Numbered from the stretch's first letter, positions 1 to 7,767 are shown. The stretch is DNA of 35,035 bases from Porphyrobacter sp. (GCA_013911835.1 JACESM010000006.1:1-35035); one strand, 5' to 3'. A program made the numbers and translations. Notes: generated from the sequence alone by a model not told the origin.

Positions 1-22
1 ACCCTTGCCACTGAAACGGATG

Positions 23-319
23 TCATCGCGGCGCATGGAATTCCTCCATGCGTTCGTGGGCAATCTGCTCCAGGCCGGGAGCAAGATCGCTGTGTTCCCG
101 GTGGACGATCAGGTCGACCGCAGCCTGGGTGTATTCGAGGAGAAGGATGAGGCGCTGCGGGTCGATCGAATAGCCGTGGAGCACACCTTTGGCTCCGGCA
201 CGGATCGCTATGCGAACTGCTTCGTTCCGAGAGCAGTTTCGTTGCGCCGCAATTGCGTCAATCAACGCGAGCTCGTCGCTGTTGCACCGAACGCCGATTA
301 GGCTGTTTGTTTTTGGCAT
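23..319 (-). CDS. Ribbon-helix-helix DNA-binding protein (small regulator)
   Basis: The 98-residue protein opens with a short beta strand (SLIGVRC), then two helices around DELALIDAIAAQRNCSRNEAVRIAI, the layout of the ribbon-helix-helix (CopG/Arc-like) fold. Such proteins act as dimers that bind short repeated operators, often their own promoter, and are common on plasmids and integrative elements. The C-terminal half (about residues 45-98) has no family I recognise. I chose the ATG at 319; a GTG at 322 is also possible. Neither has a clear ribosome binding site, but an inverted repeat (ATCCAC/GTGGAT) sits directly upstream at 325-341 and could be an autoregulatory operator. The next gene downstream lies outside the window, so its partner is unknown. 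It could be an antitoxin, a copy-number regulator or a mobilisation accessory protein; the sequence does not decide. Confidence 0.72.
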   Translation of the reverse strand: MPKTNSLIGVRCNSDELALIDAIAAQRNCSRNEAVRIAIRAGAKGVLHGYSIDPQRLILLLEYTQAAVDLIVHREHSDLAPGLEQIAHERMEEFHAPR

Positions 320-324
320 CACAC

Positions 325-341
325 ATCCACTGTTGGTGGAT
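325..341. promoter_or_regulatory. Inverted repeat beside the RHH gene start (candidate operator)
   Basis: ATCCAC-TGTTG-GTGGAT is a perfect 6-bp inverted repeat ending a few bases from the start codon of the minus-strand RHH gene. Ribbon-helix-helix proteins usually bind such short repeats, so autoregulation is the natural inference. As RNA it could also form a hairpin over the ribosome binding region. Confidence 0.4.
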
Positions 342-464
342 GGTGGGGGTTTCGTGAGACGTGTATAACACGATGTCCAAGCCTTCGAAAGGCTCGAGGC
401 GTAACATTTTGACGCAAGTTTAACGCGTTGATTTATCGCGCGAATAATGCTATATAACGCAGGC

Positions 465-499
465 GTTACAGTTTGTTACGCTGCTACAGATCGTTACAG
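465..499. repeat. Iteron-like GTTAC direct repeats
   Basis: Four same-strand words, GTTACA, GTTACG, GCTACA and GTTACAG, start at 465, 475, 483 and 493, so they are close to one helical turn apart. The first also forms the right half of TAACGC-AG-GCGTTA. This pattern suggests a binding array for a DNA-binding protein, for example the adjacent RHH protein, or a partition or replication site. The copies are imperfect and short. Confidence 0.35.
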
Positions 500-501
500 G
501 T

Positions 502-522
502 CTGAAAACCGTAGGTTTTCAG
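502..522. terminator. Perfect 9-bp hairpin (CTGAAAACC/GGTTTTCAG)
   Basis: CTGAAAACC-GTA-GGTTTTCAG is a perfect inverted repeat with a 3-nt loop. No T-run follows on either strand, so it is at best a weak terminator. It lies between the methyltransferase gene, which is read leftward and ends at 795, and the RHH promoter region, where it could stop read-through. Confidence 0.3.
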
Positions 523-794
523 CACGCGGGCGCCGCGTAGGGTGTGCTTTCGTCAAGAGGGACTTTGGCCGTGATCCTGAAATTGTAGCGGTTTCTGGAA
601 GTGCATGATTTTTCGGGCTTCCGCTGGGGATAAGCGGGGCCGTGCGGCCGTGAGATTGCTGCGATGCCGTGGCCAAAATCTTGGTTTGTTCCGGAATGGG
701 GACCAAATAGCCATCACTGGCCGGTATGCTCGCGGCATTGATTTCGCTTGCGGGTTCAGGGCCCAGGATGCGCGGTCAGCCATGGCGGACGGGT

Positions 795-3700
795 TCATGC
801 CGTCAGCTTGCTGGCGGGGATCAGGGGGCCGTCGCAGACACGCTTCATAAGGTCCGCCTGCTTCGGCTCCAGCTCGACCAGCAGCGCCAGGACATTGAGC
901 ACGTTGATGAGCTCGCTTGTGTATTCGGGCAACCACCGATCGGGCTGGATATCGCCCAGCGGAGAAGGCGGGCGCTTGTCGCCGATCAGGGGGCGTTCGC
1001 GGTTCTTGCGGCGGTAGCTGAACCACTGGCGCAGCACCTGCTTGCCCGAGACTTCATAGGCCCAGACGGCGGGCGGAACATTGTCGATGAAACCGGTGCC
1101 GACGAGCAGGCGGCGCCTGGCGGCATCGTATTCGAGCGTGTCGGGAAAACCCTCGGGCGTGGAGGGGATTGCGCCGTCCTTGGGCTGGGTCGGGCCGCCT
1201 TCGCCAACGCGCGGCGGACGGGGTGGATCTTCGGTGGCGAAGCGTTCCCCGAAGGTGTGCAGCCGGATCACCTCGCGGCCCAGCTTTGCGGCCTCGGCGA
1301 AGAGCGCCGCGTCGGCAGTCAGCGGCACGCGCAGACCGGGGCGGACAAGGTCTTCGGCGAAGCTGGCGGTGTAGGCCGGATGGGCCAGCAGCGCCGCGAC
1401 ATAGGCAAAGATATCGACCGGATCGACGGCTGCGCCGAATGCCTTGGAGAGCAGCGCGACGACGGCGGGGGAGATGTTGGATTCGGTTGCAGCGGCGTTC
1501 TTCCAGAGGGCGAAGACGCGGCCACCGCGACCATTGAAATGGTCGTGGTCAGGAATGTTCGATGTCAGGGTAATCCCTGGCCCCGCTTTCGGTGATGTTT
1601 GGCTCAGTGCTGTCAGGAACACCTGGCGAGAACTATTTGTGTTCCACAGAGACGCGTTTTCGCGATTGACCAGTCGGTTGTCGGCAATGATCCACTGCCG
1701 GTCGAATGATCTCACAGAGTAGCCTTGGATACCCTGAATTTGCAGTGCTGCTGTGGCCGTTGAAGCGATCTTCGGGTCCGCATGATTCACGTCCTTCAGT
1801 GCGCCATTGATGGACTGAATTTGCGAATGATATCCGGCCAATGCCTTGGCCCCTCGGTCCAGTGAAGGCCCCCCGCTCAGGTGCGGATGGAAGAGCTTGG
1901 ATCTTGCATCGACTTTTTGCTCGGAGATGAGTGTATTCCACCGCTTCTTCAGGGTGACTTGATCGGGGGCAATGGGCCAAACGCGTCCAGGCATAACGCC
2001 AAGTCCCATGTCGCCCAGAATTTCTTCGATTGCGACAAAATCAGCCCAGCCACCGGCGTGCTGCGGCAGAAATGGATCTCTCCAGTCTTTCCCGCATGTG
2101 CTCCATTCCGAGCCCGCAAGACTTATCGTGCTCAGTTCGACAAACTTCTCGTTCCGGTGGGCTTTGCCGAGAGCGCGATATCGTACTCTCGCCGGTTTCG
2201 CTGGATCATTGGCAGGTGTTCGCAATGCAAGAACGATACACACCGGGTGCTTTACGCCTTGGAATATCCTGCTCGGAACTGGTGGCAGCAAGCCTTCGGG
2301 GGAGCAGTCAATTACCCAGATATCGTCGCAGTCGCGACGGAGATCCGCCCTCATTTTTTGGAAGCCGGGGCCGTTCAGAAATCCTGCTACGGTTATGTAG
2401 CAGACTATCCCCGAGAGCTTTTCTTCAACCGGCGGTTGTTTATCACGTCCACCGATGCCTTGCTCAAAAACTTTCCACGCGGCCCAGCGCCAGAAATAGA
2501 CGTAGAGATTGCGCAGGTGTTTTGCGTTTGCTGTAGCACCACGGCCGTAGGACTTTGGTGGTAACCAGTCCTTGTAAGGGGCGGCCTTGTTGCCGCTGCC
2601 AGACTCAATCCATGCGCCCTTACCTTTGGCCTTCTCTTTGTAGGGCGGATTGCCGATTACCACGGTAATTGGTTCGCTCTGTTTGACCTCGTTTGCCTCA
2701 GCCCGTGATCTGGAGATGGCACCATAAACTCCGGGCGCGCGTTCGAAGGTTTCGAACGGGTCGCCCAATGTATCGGTGACGAATAGGCGCGGGGTGGCGT
2801 CTGCGCCGATTTCCAGCATCTCCGCCAGCAGCCGTAGCTGTGCCACAGCGAAGGCCCCGAATTGCAGCTCGAAGCCGACCAGGCGGCCCGCGATTTCGTT
2901 CATCGATGCCGCGACATTGCCCTCGCCATCGCGCGCAGCGATCGTGGCCTTGATCCGCTCGATCAGGCCCAGCAGAAAGGTGCCCGATCCGGTCGCGGGA
3001 TCGACGATATGCACGTCCTTGCCGGCGAGGCCATCGGCGATGCCGAAGCGGGGGCTTTTCAGCGCCTCGTCGCACAATCGCACCATGGTGCGCACGACTT
3101 CGGGCGGGGTGTAGTAGCTGCCTGTCAGCTTGCGGAGCTTGTTGTCGTAGACCTCGAGGAAATCCTCGTAGAAATAGAGCCAGGCCTCGGGATCGCCCTT
3201 GGACACCTTGGCCCATGAAACCTCGTCCAGAACGCGGGTCAGCGTATCGAGCGCGGGGCCGAGGTTGAGGTCCTGTTCGGTCAGCAGCCGCAGCGCGGTG
3301 CCGATCAGCGTATTGGCCTTGCCGAGCTCGCGGGCGACATGGTCCAGCCCGCCGGTCAGCGCCATGTCTTTCGACTTCGCCATGAGCAGACCGAAGGTGA
3401 CGGCCTGCGCATAGCCATCGGCGAACTTCTCGTCATCGGCATCGGGGAAGAGCAGCGCCTTCCAGTCGTCCTTGAGGTCGGTCAGCCGCGCGTTCTTTTC
3501 GGACGCGCCGAGCTGTTCCAGCACCTCGTCACGCAGGAACCGGCACAGCCGCGCGGAGACCCGCGCCAGTTCGGTCGCGCTTCTGGGGGGAATGGGGTTC
3601 CAGGTGAGGAAATCGCTCAGCAGCGGCAGGAAGGTTTGCGGCGCGGCGAGCTTCGCTCCCGCCTGCTCGATCCCGCCATCGAGGTGGACGATCTGTCCAA

Positions 3701-4097
3701 CCAGCACGCCATCGCGCCACAGCGAGAAGCTGTCACCATCGGTGTAGAGCAGGTTGGGCAGCGCCTTGAGCTTGTCCCATTGCTCCTTGTCGTGGCCGGT
3801 CTTCCATTTGCGCGGGTCGGCCCCTTTGCCGGGGGCCTTGACCTCGATGAAGCCGACGAGGGCGTTCTTGACCTTGACTGCATAGTCGGGCCGGGTGCGC
3901 ATCTCCGCAAGTGAGGTTTCGCCGGTCAATACAAGGTTCTGCACTGCCGGATGCAGGATTGCCGCAACGTCAGCGAACAGGGTTTCGAGCGGCGCGCGAA
4001 GCTGATCCTCCGGCTGACCGTCACCTCCCGCGAGCTTGGCCTTGGCCGCAGCGCCGAATTCCCCCACAGCCTTTTCGATGGTTTTGGCTTGCGTCAC
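795..4097 (-). CDS. Single-chain restriction-modification enzyme, N6-adenine methyltransferase (type ISP/IIG-like)
   Basis: This 1100-residue protein probably both methylates and cleaves DNA at one target sequence. Near residues 70-87 a PD...EVK pattern (PDYAV, then GFIEVKAPGKG) fits a PD-(D/E)xK nuclease. A helical linker leads to GSYYTPPEVV (about 326), the SAM-binding motif DPATGSGTFLLG (about 366-377) and the catalytic motif NPPYKEKA (about 483), typical of N6-adenine gamma-type methyltransferases. The C-terminal half resembles the target-recognition region of type ISP enzymes. Full type ISP proteins such as LlaBIII also carry a helicase; none is seen here or nearby, so cleavage is probably type IIG-like. 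The start is a GTG at 4097 preceded by GGGAGG with 6-nt spacing; the longer ORF-track start lacks such a site. The 1550-2600 part is less GC-rich than the flanks. Confidence 0.85.
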   Translation of the reverse strand: MTQAKTIEKAVGEFGAAAKAKLAGGDGQPEDQLRAPLETLFADVAAILHPAVQNLVLTGETSLAEMRTRPDYAVKVKNALVGFIEVKAPGKGADPRKWKTGHDKEQWDKLKALPNLLYTDGDSFSLWRDGVLVGQIVHLDGGIEQAGAKLAAPQTFLPLLSDFLTWNPIPPRSATELARVSARLCRFLRDEVLEQLGASEKNARLTDLKDDWKALLFPDADDEKFADGYAQAVTFGLLMAKSKDMALTGGLDHVARELGKANTLIGTALRLLTEQDLNLGPALDTLTRVLDEVSWAKVSKGDPEAWLYFYEDFLEVYDNKLRKLTGSYYTPPEVVRTMVRLCDEALKSPRFGIADGLAGKDVHIVDPATGSGTFLLGLIERIKATIAARDGEGNVAASMNEIAGRLVGFELQFGAFAVAQLRLLAEMLEIGADATPRLFVTDTLGDPFETFERAPGVYGAISRSRAEANEVKQSEPITVVIGNPPYKEKAKGKGAWIESGSGNKAAPYKDWLPPKSYGRGATANAKHLRNLYVYFWRWAAWKVFEQGIGGRDKQPPVEEKLSGIVCYITVAGFLNGPGFQKMRADLRRDCDDIWVIDCSPEGLLPPVPSRIFQGVKHPVCIVLALRTPANDPAKPARVRYRALGKAHRNEKFVELSTISLAGSEWSTCGKDWRDPFLPQHAGGWADFVAIEEILGDMGLGVMPGRVWPIAPDQVTLKKRWNTLISEQKVDARSKLFHPHLSGGPSLDRGAKALAGYHSQIQSINGALKDVNHADPKIASTATAALQIQGIQGYSVRSFDRQWIIADNRLVNRENASLWNTNSSRQVFLTALSQTSPKAGPGITLTSNIPDHDHFNGRGGRVFALWKNAAATESNISPAVVALLSKAFGAAVDPVDIFAYVAALLAHPAYTASFAEDLVRPGLRVPLTADAALFAEAAKLGREVIRLHTFGERFATEDPPRPPRVGEGGPTQPKDGAIPSTPEGFPDTLEYDAARRRLLVGTGFIDNVPPAVWAYEVSGKQVLRQWFSYRRKNRERPLIGDKRPPSPLGDIQPDRWLPEYTSELINVLNVLALLVELEPKQADLMKRVCDGPLIPASKLTA

Positions 4098-4164
4098 CCG
4101 ATGCCTCCCGTGCATATTCTGTGGCACAGGGCGCACTGTGCCCGCAACGGCTTTGGACAAGTAA

Positions 4165-4464
4165 ATGGCGGAAGATTCTGGCAATCTGTTCGGTGGCTCG
4201 GCCCAATTGGGCTTCGACCTCGGCGACGATGTGCCTGCGCCGTCATATGAGCCGGATCGTGATGAAGTCCGCCGCGAACTGCACGACATACTGGCCGAGG
4301 CTCGCAGCGCTCAGGCCGAATGTCCGTGGGACCGGCAGACGTTCAAATACCACAAGGTGGTTTTCCCGCAGATGGCTAATTGGTTGCCTGAGGATGAGCG
4401 GGACCAGTTGCGCTTCGAGTTCGCGCGGGAAGTCGAGCGGATCGAGCTGCTGCTGGCGGCATGA
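4165..4464 (+). CDS. Conserved small acidic protein divergent from the RM gene
   Basis: The 99-residue product is soluble, acidic and mostly helical, with an ordered C-terminal part (from DEVRRELHDILAEAR through FEFAREVERIELLLAA). It shows no signal peptide, membrane segment or enzyme motif that I recognise. Its start lies 67 bp from the GTG of the restriction-modification gene, so the two share a divergent promoter region. That placement suggests a regulator or partner of the methyltransferase, but it is inference; it could equally be an independent conserved hypothetical. The codon pattern and the clean C-terminal helix argue for a real gene. A weak hairpin with a T-run follows its stop codon. 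Confidence 0.7.
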   Translation: MAEDSGNLFGGSAQLGFDLGDDVPAPSYEPDRDEVRRELHDILAEARSAQAECPWDRQTFKYHKVVFPQMANWLPEDERDQLRFEFAREVERIELLLAA

Positions 4465-4469
4465 ACGCG

Positions 4470-4497
4470 CTTCGCCGGGCGAAGGCTGACCGTTTTT
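4470..4497 (+). terminator. Weak intrinsic terminator after the small conserved gene
   Basis: CTTCGC-CGG-GCGAAG forms a 6-bp hairpin just after the stop codon at 4464, followed after 8 nt by TTTTT. The gap between stem and T-run is longer than usual, so this is a weak call. The remaining bases up to 4714 hold nothing I can identify. Confidence 0.35.
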
Positions 4498-4714
4498 CAG
4501 AAGGCATAGGCCAGTCAGACGCAGGCCGCATTGCTAGGGTGTCGCGGGCAGATTGCGCCGGAAACGATAGTCTACGGCAGCTTTCGGGCATGCTGCCTGT
4601 CATCCGGATTGACCGCTGGTGGGTGGAAGCCGGAATGGCCGCTCAATGCCTTTGTGCTTGGCCTTGCTGCCGGTCACGTTGCGTGGGCCGCCGAGCCGCA
4701 TTAACAAGCCAGAC

Positions 4715-5095
4715 ATGTCATCCGATCCGTCGATCAAGATCATCTTGCGCCTCTACTGCGGCAGGGAAATCGCCATGGGTCCGGGTAAGGCCGATCTGCT
4801 CGACGCCATCGCGCGGCACGGGTCGATCTCGGCAGCGGGGCGGAGCATGGGGATGAGCTACCGGCGTGCTTGGTTGCTGGTCGATACCATGAACCGCTGC
4901 TGGAGGGAGTCGCTGGTCGCTACCGTGCCCGGCAGCGCTCATGGCGGGGGCGCGCGGTTGACTGACTTCGGCGCAGCTGTGCTGGCGCATTACCGCGCGC
5001 TGCAAAGCGGTTTGATCGACGCCTCCGCGAACCCCGATCGCGCTGCCTTGGCCGAGGCGATGCTGAGCGCCCCGAGGACAAGCCAGAAGGACTGA
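4715..5095 (+). CDS. ModE-like winged helix-turn-helix regulator (DNA-binding domain only)
   Basis: The 126-residue protein matches the N-terminal DNA-binding domain of the molybdate regulator ModE: a LysR-type winged helix with LLDAIARHGSISAAGRSMGMSYRRAW as the helix-turn-helix and GGGARLTDFGAAVLAHYRAL closing the wing and dimer helix. In E. coli ModE (about 262 residues) two Mop domains follow and bind molybdate; here they are absent. The ATG at 4715 starts the family-like sequence; the ORF track begins 32 codons earlier in unrelated residues. It sits 64 bp before modA on the same strand, so it most likely controls the mod genes. How it senses molybdate, if it does, cannot be seen from its sequence. 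Confidence 0.85.
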   Translation: MSSDPSIKIILRLYCGREIAMGPGKADLLDAIARHGSISAAGRSMGMSYRRAWLLVDTMNRCWRESLVATVPGSAHGGGARLTDFGAAVLAHYRALQSGLIDASANPDRAALAEAMLSAPRTSQKD

Positions 5096-5119
5096 CTTTA
5101 TCGTTGGTCTCGGAACGCG

Positions 5120-5137
5120 CCTGCCATATATGGCAGG
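5120..5137. promoter_or_regulatory. 18-bp perfect palindrome upstream of modA (candidate ModE-type operator)
   Basis: CCTGCCATATATGGCAGG reads the same on both strands and lies between the regulator stop codon (5095) and the modA GTG (5160). The TATAT core recalls ModE boxes of other proteobacteria, although the flanks differ from the classic CGTTATAT form. Its place suggests that modABC has its own regulated promoter inside the gene cluster. Confidence 0.55.
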
Positions 5138-5159
5138 ACATAGCCGAGGAGGCCAAGAC

Positions 5160-5927
5160 GTGACGCTGTTTCGCCAGCTTGGACTATTGCTGTCACTGCT
5201 GCTGCTCGGACTTTCCCCGGCGCCCGCGGAAGAGCGGGGCCCGGTGGTGCTCGCTGCAGCAAGCTTGCAGGAGGCGCTCACCGATGCGGCGAATGCATGG
5301 GCTGCCAAAGGGCACCCGCGCCCGGTGATCTCCTTTGCCGGATCATCCGCGCTTGCTCGCCAGATCGAGGCGGGCGCGCCGGCCGACATCTTCGTCTCTG
5401 CCGACAAGGAATGGATGAATTACGTCGCCGCCAAAGGCCTGCTGCGCAAGGGCAGCCGCGCAGCTTTCCTGTCCAACCGGCTGGTTCTGATCGCGCCGCT
5501 TGGCAGCAAGGTACAGCTGACCCCCGCCCGCGGGTTCCCCCTCGCCCGCGCGCTGGGTCAGGGGCGGCTCGCGATGGCCGATCCGGACAGCGTGCCTGCC
5601 GGGCGTTACGGCAAGGCGGCGCTGACCAGCCTCGGGGTCTGGGCATCGGTCTCCGGCAAGCTCGCGCGCGCCGAGAACGTGCGTGCCGCGCTGGCGCTGG
5701 TCGAGCGCGGCGAGGCGCCGTTCGGGATCGTCTATGCGACCGACGCCCGCGCCTCGCGCAAGGTGCGGGTGGTGGGGATCTTCGCTGCAGGCACCCATCC
5801 GCCGATCACCTATCCGCTGGCGCTGCTGCAGCGTTCGACCAACCGCGAAGCCGAAGGCTTTCGCGCCTTTCTCCTTTCGCGCGAGGGTAAAGCGATCTTC
5901 GCCCGGCGCGGCTTCGGCACCCGTTGA
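5160..5927 (+). CDS. modA: Molybdate ABC transporter, periplasmic binding protein ModA
   Basis: ModA captures molybdate (and tungstate) in the periplasm and hands it to the ModB/ModC transporter. The 255-residue protein has a signal peptide (FRQLGLLLSLLLLGLSPAPA) and then the family's LAAASLQEALTDAA start, the oxyanion-binding FAGSSALARQIEAGAPADIFVSA block, and the late VYATDAR and YPLALL segments. Its length is normal. I chose the GTG at 5160 because AGGAGG lies 7 nt upstream and the signal peptide begins there; the ATG at 5130 would run through the upstream palindrome. It is followed by modB after 13 nt, so the three transport genes form one operon. Confidence 0.93.
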   Translation: MTLFRQLGLLLSLLLLGLSPAPAEERGPVVLAAASLQEALTDAANAWAAKGHPRPVISFAGSSALARQIEAGAPADIFVSADKEWMNYVAAKGLLRKGSRAAFLSNRLVLIAPLGSKVQLTPARGFPLARALGQGRLAMADPDSVPAGRYGKAALTSLGVWASVSGKLARAENVRAALALVERGEAPFGIVYATDARASRKVRVVGIFAAGTHPPITYPLALLQRSTNREAEGFRAFLLSREGKAIFARRGFGTR

Positions 5928-5940
5928 GTCCTGCACGCGC

Positions 5941-6639
5941 ATGAACCTGTCGCCCGAGGAATGGGAGATCATCGCTCTGTCACTCAAGGTCAGCGGCGTG
6001 GCCGTGGCAGCCAGTCTGCCGGTCGCCTTCGGGCTAGCATGGGTGCTGGCGCGGGCGCGGTTTCCGGGGCGGGTTCTGCTCGATGCGGCGGTGCATCTGC
6101 CGCTGGTTTTGCCTCCGGTGGTGACCGGCTGGCTGCTGCTGATCGCCTTCGGCAACAACGGCCCCGCCGGGCGCTGGCTGGCCGAGACGCTGGGCTTCAC
6201 CTTCATGTTCCGCTGGACCGGCGCGGCGCTGGCGGCGGCGATCATGGCGCTGCCGCTGATGGTAAGGGCGATGCGCCTGTCGATCGAGGCGGTCGACCGC
6301 AGGCTGGAACAGGCCGCTGAGACGCTCGGCGCCTCGCGGGTGCGGGTGTTCGCGAGCGTGACCCTGCCGCTGGCGCTGCCTGGGATGCTGGCGGGCGCGG
6401 TGCTGGGCTTTGCCCGCTCGCTCGGCGAGTTCGGGGCGACGATCACCTTCGTCTCGAACATCCCGGGCGAGACCCGCACGCTGCCGATCGCGATCTACAG
6501 CGCGCTGCAGGTGCCCGGCAGCGAGGATGCGGTGACCCGCCTGGCGCTGATGGCCGTCGCGCTCTCGCTGGCGGCACTGGTCGTGTCGGAGGTGCTGACC
6601 CGCCGCGCCGGGCAGGGGACGAGCGGCGATGGCCTTTGA
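5941..6639 (+). CDS. modB: Molybdate ABC transporter permease ModB
   Basis: This 232-residue inner-membrane protein forms the molybdate channel of the ModABC importer. Several hydrophobic helices are visible, and the cytoplasmic coupling loop that docks on ModC is present around EQAAETLGASRVRVFASVTLP, followed by the family's FARSLGEFGATITF. The start at 5941 sits 13 nt after the modA stop and gives the normal ModB length; the longer ORF in the track overlaps modA. Its last 11 bases overlap modC, indicating translational coupling. Confidence 0.93.
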   Translation: MNLSPEEWEIIALSLKVSGVAVAASLPVAFGLAWVLARARFPGRVLLDAAVHLPLVLPPVVTGWLLLIAFGNNGPAGRWLAETLGFTFMFRWTGAALAAAIMALPLMVRAMRLSIEAVDRRLEQAAETLGASRVRVFASVTLPLALPGMLAGAVLGFARSLGEFGATITFVSNIPGETRTLPIAIYSALQVPGSEDAVTRLALMAVALSLAALVVSEVLTRRAGQGTSGDGL

Positions 6640-7252
6640 TGTCAGGGCCGAGCGCAGGCTGGGCGAGCGGATCATCGCCGCCGACTTCACCAGCGAAGGC
6701 GGGCTGACCGCACTTTTCGGACCATCGGGAGCTGGCAAGACCTCGCTGCTCAACATGGTTGCCGGGCTGCTGCGCCCGGATGCGGGGCGCATCGCGGTCG
6801 GCGGCGTCGTGCTGTTCGACGCGGCGGCCGGCGTCGATCTGCCCGCCCGCCGGCGCCGCGCCGGATACGTGTTCCAGGACGGTCGGCTGTTCCCGCACCG
6901 CCGGGTGCGCGACAATCTTCTCTACGGCTGGAAGCTGGCGCGGCCCGATGATCGCTGGATGGATCTGAATGAGGCTACCAGCTTCCTCGGCATCGCACAC
7001 CTGCTTGACCGCTGGCCGCGCACGCTTTCGGGCGGTGAGGCGCAGCGGGTGGCGATCGGGCGGGCGTTGCTGTCAGGCCCGCGATTCCTGTTGATGGACG
7101 AACCGCTCGCCTCGCTCGACCGGGCGCGGCGCGAGGAAATCATGGCTGTGATCGAGCGGCTGCGCGACGAGCTCAAGCTGCCGATCCTCTATGTCAGCCA
7201 TGACCGCGACGAGGTGGCGCGATTGGCCAACCATGTCGTGCCGGTCGGCTAG
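6629..7252 (+). CDS. modC: Molybdate ABC transporter ATPase ModC, short form without Mop/TOBE domain
   Basis: ModC hydrolyses ATP to drive molybdate import through ModB. All nucleotide-binding elements are intact: Walker A GPSGAGKT (31-38), Q-loop glutamine 83, signature LSGGE (133-137), Walker B LLMDEP (about 154-159) and the switch histidine 191. The protein ends at 207 residues, whereas typical ModC has about 350 with a C-terminal TOBE/Mop domain that binds molybdate and gates transport. The end is a clean stop with no sign of a frameshifted continuation: the sequence beyond codes on the other strand. The stop overlaps the stop of the convergent secreted-protein gene within CTAG. Confidence 0.9.
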   Translation: MAFDVRAERRLGERIIAADFTSEGGLTALFGPSGAGKTSLLNMVAGLLRPDAGRIAVGGVVLFDAAAGVDLPARRRRAGYVFQDGRLFPHRRVRDNLLYGWKLARPDDRWMDLNEATSFLGIAHLLDRWPRTLSGGEAQRVAIGRALLSGPRFLLMDEPLASLDRARREEIMAVIERLRDELKLPILYVSHDRDEVARLANHVVPVG

Positions 7253-7746
7253 GGCAGGCGAGCGACCAGCATCGTGGTGCCCGGTTCGGGGCTGCCTGCG
7301 ATCTGGATCGTGTAGGGACCGGGGGTAAGCGCGAAATCGACCATTTTGCGGATGCCGGTGCATTCCGGGCCGTGACCATGCGCGCTCGAGGCGATGGTGC
7401 TGCCTGCGCTCACCATGTCGATCCAGCCTCTGGTGCTGAGCGCCACTCGATAGGTGCCGGGGGCGCTGACGGTGAGGGTGAAGACCCCGCCAAAGCTGGC
7501 ATCATCGGCGGGCCTCTCTGGCGGGGCGGCATAGTGCACTTCGGGCGCCGGGAACAGGTTGACCCGCGCTGCCTGCCCGACCGGCAGTTCGGACCCGGTC
7601 AGCGCAGCCGGGCTGTTCCACGGAGCCAGCACCCCCTCGGCCAGAACCGGCGCGGGGCAGGCCGCAGGGGCCGTTTGCGCCAGTGCTGCAGCGGGGACCG
7701 TCGAGCCGATAAGCGCCAGCGTCATGCGCAGTTTCACCATTTCCAT
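7249..7746 (-). CDS. Small secreted periplasmic protein with HGHGPEC motif, unknown function
   Basis: The 165-residue protein has a signal peptide (cleavage probably after PAAALA, near residue 23) and then a beta-rich domain. The conserved-looking block is AHGHGPECTGIRKMVDF, followed by LTPGPYTIQIAG and an MLVARLP end. Two cysteines in the mature protein could form a disulfide, and the HGHG/Cys cluster could hold a metal. Similar short secreted proteins occur beside TonB-dependent receptors in sphingomonads and are sometimes given unlikely enzyme names; I recall this only loosely. It ends tail to tail with modC and is divergent from the receptor remnant at 7839, with an inverted repeat between them. 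A role in outer-membrane uptake of a molybdenum compound is inferred from context only. Confidence 0.72.
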   Translation of the reverse strand: MEMVKLRMTLALIGSTVPAAALAQTAPAACPAPVLAEGVLAPWNSPAALTGSELPVGQAARVNLFPAPEVHYAAPPERPADDASFGGVFTLTVSAPGTYRVALSTRGWIDMVSAGSTIASSAHGHGPECTGIRKMVDFALTPGPYTIQIAGSPEPGTTMLVARLP

Positions 7747-7767
7747 ACTTGCCCCCGCGATGATTGC

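Larger units (their letters stand above)
323..794. other. 472-nt gene-free stretch with GTTAC/GCGTT word cluster
   Basis: No convincing reading frame is present here; the short minus-strand ORFs look like chance. The part near 395-500 is more AT-rich than its surroundings and dense in related words: GCGTAAC near 400, AACGCGTT at 422-429, TAACGC-AG-GCGTTA at 455-468, then GTTACA, GTTACG, GCTACA and GTTACAG at roughly 8-10 bp steps to 499. A perfect hairpin follows at 502-522. The rest, up to the end of the methyltransferase gene at 795, shows nothing I can name. Confidence 0.5.

Noticed and set aside
448-460. GCTATATAACGC word resembling a ModE half site
   Set aside because: It is over 4 kb from the mod genes and is better explained as part of the GCGTT word cluster.
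465-499. GTTAC repeats considered as a CRISPR array
   Set aside because: The units are only 5-7 bp at about 10-bp steps, far too short and close for CRISPR repeats and spacers.
4461-4856. 131-codon ORF overlapping the start of the ModE-like gene
   Set aside because: It runs out of frame through the ModE-like gene and has the arginine/serine-rich look of a shadow frame.
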